From NCBI RefSeq assembly GCF_014349155.1, contig NZ_JACSIT010000092.1, positions 1 through 56,890 of the forward strand: a stretch of DNA of 56,890 nt. The letters run 5' to 3'. The translations under genes and the position numbers were made by a program. The stretch's first letter is position 1. Each line of letters begins with the position of its first letter. The notes under the pieces are model-generated. The model did no database searches and was not told the DNA's origin. It worked only from the letters and a program-made list of their open reading frames with translations. Source of the stretch: Neolewinella lacunae. GTDB lineage: Bacteria; Bacteroidota; Bacteroidia; Chitinophagales; Saprospiraceae. Positions 43,573-52,500 of the stretch are shown here, piece after piece.

Positions 43573-43662
43573 AGTAGAGACAGTTGAGTGAATGGGAAAT
43601 GGATAGGAGATGGCTGGTGGGTGGCAGCCTAAAATTCAACTAGTGCAGGGTGGTGTTGTTCC

Positions 43663-45876
43663 TCAATTGGCATTACTGAAGGCTGGGGTGGGTTGCTGAA
43701 GTGGTGTGTTTTCTAAAAAGGTTACGATGAACCGAGTGCCACCTTCGGGGGGAGCTACGTGGTGGATGCTTGCGCCGTACTCGTATAGTGTGGTGCGCAG
43801 CAGATGGAGACCCAGGTGCTGCCCTTGGCTATGGTCTTGGCGCTCGGCGCTAAAAATAGTGTCTTCTAATGCTGGGGATATGCCGGGGCCATTGTCCTCC
43901 ACCACCCAGCAAGGGTGATTGAGGGGGTCCTTTTCTTCGGCAATGCGCAGGGTTGGTGCGGGCTGGTGGCCAGCGTAGCGGCAGGCGTTGGAGATGAGGT
44001 TTTGGAATACCTGCTCGATGATGGCAGGGGGTAAAGGGCAGGGGCTGAGGGGCTGGAGGGATACTTGAAAGTTGGCGTCGCGCAGGGCCGGGCCCAGGCG
44101 ATCCAATACTTTTTGGGCGATGGGGGTGGGGTCCGTCAGTGGCACTTTACGTTGGGCGGGCGTCCGCCGGGCCTCGGTGAGCAGGCCCAGACAGTAATTT
44201 TTCAATTGCCGGTGAATATCCCGGCTGATGTCATAATACTGGATGAGGTTGGGGGTTTTGGGAGATGAACCTACCAAGACGCTGCCCGTAGAAAGTAATA
44301 AATTTAAGTTGCTCAGAATATCGTGGGATACGACTCCCGTAAAGCGCATTAGTTTGTCGTTACTGCGGCGTAATTTTTCTTGCTCCACAAGCAGTTGCTG
44401 ATTGATTTCCTGAAGCTTATCGGCTGCGGATTGTTTTAAGCGGTAGTTGCGGTAGGAAACAAAAGCCAGTCCGCCTACTAAAAGCAGCCCGAGGGCCGCA
44501 CCCGTTAGCAAGGTGCGCTGCCGTTTTATCTGGGCAAGACTGGCAAACTGTTTTTGGGCTTGTTGGAGCTCGAGGATTTCTTTTTCCTTGGCAAACGCAT
44601 TGTTCAGGTGGGTGCGCATAAACTCTTTGGAGTCGCTTGCCTGCTGCATGGAGGTTTTCAACAGGAATGCTTTTTCCAGGTGCGCGTAAGCACTATCCAG
44701 TTGTTGGGTGGCAAAAAAAGCATTGCTTAAGTACTGGTGGATTTGGGAAAGCATCGAAGGATCATTCATCCGCTGTGCTGCTGCGAAAGCCTCCTGGCCA
44801 CGGCTTATGGCCTCGGGATAATCCTTCTGAATAATGGCAATTTCGGCCAGGTAAATTTGCGACCAAATAATGGAGAAACGGTTGACTTTAAACTTCCCGG
44901 CACTCGCGTCCAATACTTTTTGAAAGTAAGGAGCGGCAGTTTCAGGTTGATTACAAGGCCCTAACATCGCTAGGGCGTAACTGTACCATACATCGGGAAG
45001 TGTGGGGTGCTCTGGCTCGGAAAACGTAATTTGGGTGGCTTGTGCCAGGTATTGATTGGCTTCTTCCACATTACGAACTGTTAACAATCGTAATTCAATG
45101 GCTTTAAGTGGGTTATAAAACTCACCCGGGCTTTCGTAGATGCTATACATTTGTTGTGTGTAAGGCACTCCGTTTTCAATTTCACCGAATGCACGGTAGG
45201 TAAGCATTAGGGTTTCCAGTGCGCTGAGGATTTTTGAGGTATCGCGGAGATTTTCGGCCAGATTTAGCATTTTGAAGCCGTGGGTAAAGACCAGCGTATA
45301 CTGCGAGTGCTGCTCATGGCTGGAAATTTTTTGTTCATAAACGTTGCAAAGCAAAAGACTGTCTTTACGGCTCCGGCCACCGGTGGAAAGCAGTTGTTCG
45401 GCAGCGTCGAACAGGGCAATGGCCTCCTTTGATGCGTTGGTGCGGAGTGCTGCCCAGCCTGCATTATTAAGACCTTGGGCTTCGAGATGGATGATTTGCG
45501 CCCGGGCAAAGTGGGCGGCGGAACGCTCGTAGGTCTCCTTGGCAGCGGCGTAGCGCTGCCACAACAGGTGATTAAAGCCACGGCATTCTTCACAAGCTCC
45601 TTGCTGGATGGCACTGCTGCCGGAGAGGGTGCAGACACTATCCGTTAGGGCCGCAAGCCGCGCCGAATCCTTTGCTATGTAGTGTTCTCTCGCCCGGTAG
45701 TGGATGGACAATGCCGCTTCTTCGGACCAGTCGGCCTGGGCACCGAGCCCTCCCGGCAGGCAGGCTACGTAGGCCCAAAGGAGGCACCAACAAAGTAAAT
45801 TAGGCCACGCGATAAGGCTTGGACCAGAAAGCTTGGGAGGGGAGGCCTGGACGCTTGTTGCTTGGAGCAGGTGCAT
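43663..45876 (-). CDS. TPR-containing sensor histidine kinase
   Basis: A 737-residue kinase from ATG 45876 (an upstream in-frame ATG at 46050 gives a long Ser/Thr/Arg-rich tail before the signal segment and is less likely). The hydrophobic N-terminus NLLCWCLLWAYVACLPGG is followed by a large periplasmic TPR region (about 60-430; KETYERSAAHFARAQ, DSAYAHLEKAFLL), a coiled coil, one membrane segment (LLTGAALGLLLVGGLAFVSY, near 470) and a second coiled coil. The kinase core has H518 in GVVSHDILSN, the N box NLISNACRYAG and the G box VEDNGPGISP. Its cognate regulator is the LytTR gene 90 bp downstream. Confidence 0.9.
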   Translation of the reverse strand: MHLLQATSVQASPPKLSGPSLIAWPNLLCWCLLWAYVACLPGGLGAQADWSEEAALSIHYRAREHYIAKDSARLAALTDSVCTLSGSSAIQQGACEECRGFNHLLWQRYAAAKETYERSAAHFARAQIIHLEAQGLNNAGWAALRTNASKEAIALFDAAEQLLSTGGRSRKDSLLLCNVYEQKISSHEQHSQYTLVFTHGFKMLNLAENLRDTSKILSALETLMLTYRAFGEIENGVPYTQQMYSIYESPGEFYNPLKAIELRLLTVRNVEEANQYLAQATQITFSEPEHPTLPDVWYSYALAMLGPCNQPETAAPYFQKVLDASAGKFKVNRFSIIWSQIYLAEIAIIQKDYPEAISRGQEAFAAAQRMNDPSMLSQIHQYLSNAFFATQQLDSAYAHLEKAFLLKTSMQQASDSKEFMRTHLNNAFAKEKEILELQQAQKQFASLAQIKRQRTLLTGAALGLLLVGGLAFVSYRNYRLKQSAADKLQEINQQLLVEQEKLRRSNDKLMRFTGVVSHDILSNLNLLLSTGSVLVGSSPKTPNLIQYYDISRDIHRQLKNYCLGLLTEARRTPAQRKVPLTDPTPIAQKVLDRLGPALRDANFQVSLQPLSPCPLPPAIIEQVFQNLISNACRYAGHQPAPTLRIAEEKDPLNHPCWVVEDNGPGISPALEDTIFSAERQDHSQGQHLGLHLLRTTLYEYGASIHHVAPPEGGTRFIVTFLENTPLQQPTPAFSNAN

Positions 45877-46575
45877 ATTGGTTTTGGTTTTTGTTCTCGT
45901 TGTCGATTTGACTGGACCGGGAAGAATAGTTGAGTGTAAACCCCTGGCAAACCGAGTGCTCAGGATGGCGGTAAGAGAGAAAGTTAAGACAAAACACGGA
46001 TACGAACGAAGAGAGCAGCGCGCTGGGGGAGGGGAGGGGCTGGTCTTCACCCAGCTCCCTTGTCACAGCCCTTGCACCTGCGGCCGCGCCAAAACTACGA
46101 AGCGTGCGCTAAGCAATACGACGCGATGAGCGCAAGGTGGGTCACCCTCCGGAGCTGAACCTTCTTTTGATTTTCCGGATCACCAAGCGACGCAGCTTGA
46201 ATGGGCTTTATTGAGGAATAAAAGCAAGGATTGGGGCATGAACGATTAAAGAGGCCTCGTTTGGGGGCACTGGGAGCCCGAACGCGCTTTAAACTCACTT
46301 GGTTGGCCCTTTTGCTGTGATCATTCCTGTAGAAGGTCGTTAATGCCGTAAGGTGACTTTGCCGCTTCCGAAGGTTACAACTTTGGGTTTGAAAACAAGA
46401 AGAGTGGTAAGGCCTAACGCACCGAAATACGGAGTTTGAACAGTCCTTTACATAGGCTACGCCTAATGAGGAGGATCGGACCAAATACGAGCAATACTGC
46501 AGCACTGTTGACACGCTGGTTTTAGAATTTGTTTATACGCACTGCTGGCTACGGGCCCGCACTCAGTCTCATGTT
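45877..46575. other. Divergent gap upstream of kinase and giant surface protein
   Basis: About 700 bp without a supported gene. A 139-codon minus-strand frame (46095-46514) has no recognisable domain, no signal peptide and a Ser/Arg/Cys-rich composition, so it is not called. TTGACA (46508-46513), 18 bp, TTTATA (46532-46537) resembles a sigma-70 -35/-10 pair 40 bp before the giant gene; in Bacteroidota this could be chance. The dispersed repeat lies at 46072-46090. Confidence 0.35.
46072..46090 (+). repeat. Dispersed GC-rich repeat upstream of the kinase gene
   Basis: TTGCACCTGCGGCCGCGCC, identical to the copy at 42771. The two exact copies flank the two-component operon in the same orientation. 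Confidence 0.82.
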
Positions 46576-49500
46576 ATGAAAAAAAATGACCACACTCAAT
46601 TGTTCAACCTTGGTGTTGAGCTTACCAAAACCTATGCTGATGCCTGCCTGGGTATTCGTCGTAACGGACGGGTATTGCTCGGCGTTGTAGGTCTCGTACT
46701 GTTTTGGTCGGTTTTGGGGTCCGCTCAGGACTACGCTGCCCACCGTACTGCGGCCGATGTTGATGTGCCCCAGGCGCAATCGGCCTTGGCCCAAGCCAAT
46801 GCCTTTTTGCGCTTTGAGCAAAACGTCGGGCAATTCCCCGAGGGCAATCTGCTCTTTAAAGCCACGGATGCGCAGGCCACTTACTTTTTTACCCAAAACG
46901 AAATCCGCTCGGTCGTTGCGTCCGCAAAGGATTCGATGCAGACGGCGTATGCCCTGCAATTTGTCGGGGCGAATGAGGGCGTGGACATCCAAGGCATCGG
47001 CAGACCAAGATCTGAACATGGAGCGACCAATTACATGACTGCTGCCGGTTCCTTTGGCGATGTACCCATGCACAACCGACTGCACTATACCAACCTCTGG
47101 GACGGGGTAAACGCCCATTTCTACGAAAGCCGGGAAGGCAAAGGCTCCATGAAGTACGACTTCATCGTGCAGCCAAACGCCGACCCCTCCGTAGTCCGCC
47201 TGAAAATGGACGGCGTGACCGATTTGAAAATCAACGCCCAGGGCGAACTGGAATTCACCACGCCATTCGGTACTTTGCAAAAAGGCAAGCCCTACACCTA
47301 CCAAATGGTGGACGGCAAACAAGTGGAAGTCGCCTCCGAATATACCCTCAACGAACAGGGTGAAATCGGCTTCAAACTCGGCAACTACAATGCCTCCCTG
47401 CCCTTGGTCATTGACCCCATCGCTCTGAAATGGAGTACTTACCTGATGGCAGGTACACAACAGGTTTGGGATATTTATGTCCACCCTACTACCGGTAGGA
47501 TTTACCTGGTAGGTCAGACACAAAGTGCATCATTTCCAAATACCCTTGGAAGACCTTTTGGGGGGGGCATCACCGATGCCTTTGTCACTTGTATGGAAAA
47601 AGACGGGACTACCTTGGTATGGAGTACTTTTTTGGGTGGTTCAGGTACAGACATACCATATGCTGTTTCGGTTGATACCGCAGGCGATGTCTATGTCGCA
47701 GGGAGTACCTCTTCCACCAATTTTCCGGTCAATGGTACCACGACTGCCTATGACGCTTCCCATAATGGAAATAATGATATTTTCGTCGTCCGGCTCAACA
47801 GCACAGGGGCAACCCTCAAATACAGTAGTTATGTAGGGGGGGGAGGTAATGATGTTGGAAACTTTTTTCGCAAATTAGTGGTGTCTAACGGTAAGGTATA
47901 TGTTGGCTCAGCTTCACGCAGCACAGATTTTCCCACTACCACGGGTGCTTATCAGGCATCCAAGTTGGGAACTAATGATGCCGGCGTTTTATTTTGCCTC
48001 AATACCAATGTGGGAGGTGCGGCAGGATTGGAGATGTCCACATTTTTCAATGATGCGGCGGGTACTTCCTCTTCTAATTTCTCGGTCTTTAGCGAAATAG
48101 AAGAAGACAAAGACGGCAACTTATGGTTAGTGGGTTATGCAAGGTTTGCTCCCAATTTCCCTATCTCTGACAATGCCGTGCAGAAGTATGCCGATTTTGG
48201 CTATACGGGTACAACCGAGGCGAACTTCGTAGCCAAGTTCAGCAAGACGGGGCAATATTTATACTCTTCGTGGGTGCATCCGCTGTGGTCGCCGTCGAAC
48301 AGTAATTTTAGTTGGGGTACCCAATTAGTCCCCAGCCTTGATGTTGATGCCGCAGGCAATGTCTATATCGGTGCGGCTACTTATATCACGGGTGCTACCG
48401 CTACTACTGTCAAAAAAGCACCCAATATCCTTGCTTTTCATGAGTTGTCGCCATTGAGCAAGCTGGAATATTATAGTAATGATATGGCATTGGGCTATTT
48501 AGCCAAAATCCCTTACGACCTCAGCCCGCAATACGATTTTGTGAGCGTGTTCCCTTCGCAGGCGGCTGATAATCTTGCTGACCCTGAGGTGGCGGTGGAC
48601 AAAAAAGGCAATATCCACCTGCTCACCCACGGCGGTGACTATGACGGTGATTCTTATCATCCCCTCACGGCAGGGGCGGTGAATACTGTTATCCAGGATA
48701 ACGCATCACCTTCGGTGTATTATGTATTGCCACCTTCGGGCAACAGCGTGCTGTACGGGACGGTACTCAATTCTCGTTTTTCCTATACTTATAATGGTAT
48801 GTTTGTCAATGACGACTGCGAGGCATATCTTATATCAATATCATCAAACTCCGGAGCGGACGACAATTACCCTATCACCCCTTCTTATCGGGATTTTGAG
48901 ACCAATACACAGAAAACCGTCTATAATGGTACAACCAAAACCAATTGGGCATTGTCGGTGTTCCACGAGCCTGTGCCCAATGGCAATACCATCAACAACT
49001 TTGCGCCCGGTAATAACACCTTCTGCGTGGGCGGGCTGATTTACCAAAATCCGAATGACGGCCCTATTCTTGGCAGTCCATTGACGTACACCTCAGGTAA
49101 TGGCTCCTCGGCTTCGCACAACCTGCCGAACATCAGATATGACCTCGGTCCGGTGACGGCGCACCCTACCCCTGCCTCGCCGGCTATTCAGTACCAATGG
49201 CAAAAGAGCCTGAATGGCGGTGCCACCTGGGTGAACATTCCGGGCGGCAACCTTTCCGTGCTCAAGCCCGACCCGGAGTCGGCGGCAGGCACGGTGCAGT
49301 ATCGCCGTACCACAGTCGGTTTTTGCTGTGATGCCTTGGTTAGTAACGTAGCTACGGCCACCATTGCGGGGAACTTCGATTTACAAATCAACGGACCTAC
49401 CGACCCGGTTTATTATTGCCCGGGTACTGCTGAGGCATTGCCCATCACGATTACGGGCGCATCGGGGAATATTTCCTGGCAGTGGTACAACGGATTTTCT

Positions 49501-52500
49501 CCTGCCACCGCTTCGGAAATCAGCCCGGCCAGCGGGAGCGGCACTGCTGCATCTTTCGCGGCCAGTATCCCGGCGGCGCAAAGTATGGATGGCCAATACC
49601 GTTTGGTGGTAACCGATGCAGGCGGTTGTAAGCGGGAATACCTGTTAAACATTAACCGACTCACGATGCCGGCGTTCCCCGGCGGCCCTATTGCGGCGCT
49701 TTGTCCTGGCAGTACTGGCAATAGTATTGTCCTTGGGCCAACCCCTAACCCTTTGTTAGAATATTCCTGGACCGGCCCCGGCGGCTTTACCAGTTCTTTG
49801 CCCAATCCGGAAGTAACCGTAGCGGGCGATTACTTTCTTCGGGTACGTCAGGTGGGTGATCCGTCTTTCTGTGCTGCGGGCGAAACCATGGTCAATGTGC
49901 CTGCCCCAATGGCGCACGATGTTGCGCTGACCGCACTGCCGGATGTTACTTTCTGTCAGGATGACAACCCGACCCCCATCGGCTTATCCGGTGCGGCCCC
50001 GGCAGGTTATGTCTTCCAGTGGTCTCCGGGCATTAACTTAGACAATCAGCAAGCCTATAGCCCATCATTTGATCCGGGGTCATTGCCTTTCGGGCAATCG
50101 CCTATTGCTACCGTGGAATATACCTTCACGGCGTTGCGCTTAAGCGATGGCTGTATTTATGAGGATAAAATAACCGTAACGGATGTGGAACTGGCGCTAC
50201 CCCAGGCGGGCAGCGACCAGGCGCTCTGTGGGGGTACTACGACCACTTTGGGCCGCACGCAAACCACGGGTCAGTATTTCCAATGGGCGGCAGTGAGTAC
50301 CACCTTCCCTGGCGGATTGGCTGCCTTGGTGTCCGATCCGGACTTTTTAATTGACGGCGTAAATGCCAACAGCGGTACGGGTAAATTTGCAACCGTACAA
50401 CTACCGGCAGCCACGACCTCTTGTTATAATGTCTTTTACGTGTTGCGGTCATCTTTCCTGCCTTTTGCCAATACCTGCTTTGCAACAGATACTGTCCGCG
50501 TGACGGTTTGCCCGCCTAATGTATGTTCCCCCTGCCCGGAAGTAACGGCCAATGCAGAAGGTACCGACGGTGTGTGCAGTGGTGAAAACACCATCCTCAC
50601 CGCCAGCAGTTTCAGTGGCTTAAACATCGAATGGACGACCTACAGTGTCAATGGCGTGGTACAACCCGCCAACACGCCGCCTCAGGGATTGTTCACCGTC
50701 GTTGGCGGTACAAAAGGGGTGGCCATTGCTGCAATGGGCCCACACCCCAATCAGGTAGTACCTGACATCAACGATGGTGTCTGGGGCTGGGGCACCGCCA
50801 ATGTGGTCGTTTATCGCGTACGCTCTTATGGCTTTATTGGTAATACCGAGGCAGATTGTTCCATTTTTGTACAAGTCTTTTCCGATCAGGTCTCTACACC
50901 TGTCATTGGCGTATTGGATAAATCACTTTGTACCTTCCCTGCTCCCGGTGTGCCCTTGACCTCCGGCGGCATGACGGCTCCTTATACGGTTAGCGGAGTG
51001 GATTACACCCAGGCGCCTAACAGTAGCCTCAACTGGACTTGGGCAGAACAAGGCGGCGGCACGGGTTCCATTCAGTCAGGTGGTGACACGCCGTTCCCAA
51101 CTTTAAATCCATCCGTCCTTACGAATTACGTAGTGACTGCGGCCGATCCGGTGACCGGCTGCCAGGCTATGGATATCATGCAAGTAACAGTGGTAAGTAT
51201 CGTTGCCAATGCAGGTTCGGACATTTCAACTGCCTGCGAAGGGGCTTTGGTGCAGTTGGGTACAGCAGCTCAGCCCAACCACAGCTATTCCTGGAGCCCT
51301 ACTGTGGGGCTGAACTTCCCTATCGGTACGCCCAACAGCATGACGGCACAGCCGTTTTTGATTTTGCCAAGTGTGGCTACGACCTACACCGTCACGGTTA
51401 CTGAAAGTACGACGGGTTGCCAGGCAACAGATGAGGTATTGATAACCCCAAGCACCACACCGCCTGCGGCCATCACGCCCAATACCTATAGTGGCTGTCC
51501 GGATGGTAGTTTTAGGATTCGTCCTGCAAGCCCATCCTTTTATTCTACGGTAGGAAATACTTTCGCCTGGACGGCGGGTGCCGGAGCGGATATTGCCTGG
51601 TTGTCGGCTACCAATGTTTACAGCCCAACCGTCACCTTGCCTGCTGGGTTTACCGGCCCGGCCACGTTCAACCTGACGATAACAAAGGGTACTTGTGGTT
51701 CGGTGAGTACAACTGTAACTATCGATAATACAACGCCCAATTACATTATCCCGGCCACGGCTGCGGCCAACTGTACGGCGCCCCTTACCCAAATTGGCAT
51801 TACTGGAACAGCTACTTCGGGTTATACCTACGTTTGGAGCCCTGCCGCAGGTTTGTTTACCAATAGCACAGGTACTACACCTTATAATGGCACGAGTTCA
51901 GTGCCAAGACCCTACGTGTTGGTGGCTGAACCCACTACCTATACGCTGACCGTGCGCAATACAGCAACCGGATGCGTCTTTACAGATGAGATACTCGTCA
52001 GCCCCCCAGCGGGTGTATTGGCTGATGCAGGCCCTGATCAATTTTACTGCCCCTCCACCCCTATTACTATTGGCGGTTCAAGTACAGGCACCAGTTTTGC
52101 CTGGACGGCAGTAGGCTATAACAGTGATCCTATTGGTACACCTGCTACACCAACGGCAGGTCAGCAAGCGACGATGCTGGGCTATCTGAGTTCGACTACT
52201 GCGGCTAATCCCACCTTCAACCAAACGACGTATGCTCCTGGCAAGTACGTGTACCGCATCAGCGCCAGTATTGCCGGCTGTACCATCAGTGATGAGGTCA
52301 CGATTATTGTGCCGGTATTTCCAACTGACCCCGTGGGGCAAACCCAGTCGGTATGTTTAGGTGAAAGTGTGCAGATAGGCCCGCTTGCGCCCAATACGTT
52401 GAACTACGTATGGTCGGCACTCAGCCCGGCTACTGCTGGCAATACCATCAGTAACGGCTCTAGTTCAAACCCTACAGTTACGCCAACGACCAACACCATT

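Noticed and set aside
45877-46050. 58-codon extension of the histidine kinase gene
   Set aside because: Ser/Arg/Thr-rich with no domain; the ATG at 45876 is close to the hydrophobic signal segment. Not fully excluded.
46095-46514. 139-codon minus-strand open frame
   Set aside because: No domain, Ser/Arg/Cys-rich composition, no neighbour logic; likely chance.
46508-46537. TTGACA-N18-TTTATA as a sigma-70 promoter for the giant gene
   Set aside because: Bacteroidota use a different consensus; kept only as a note in the gap entry.
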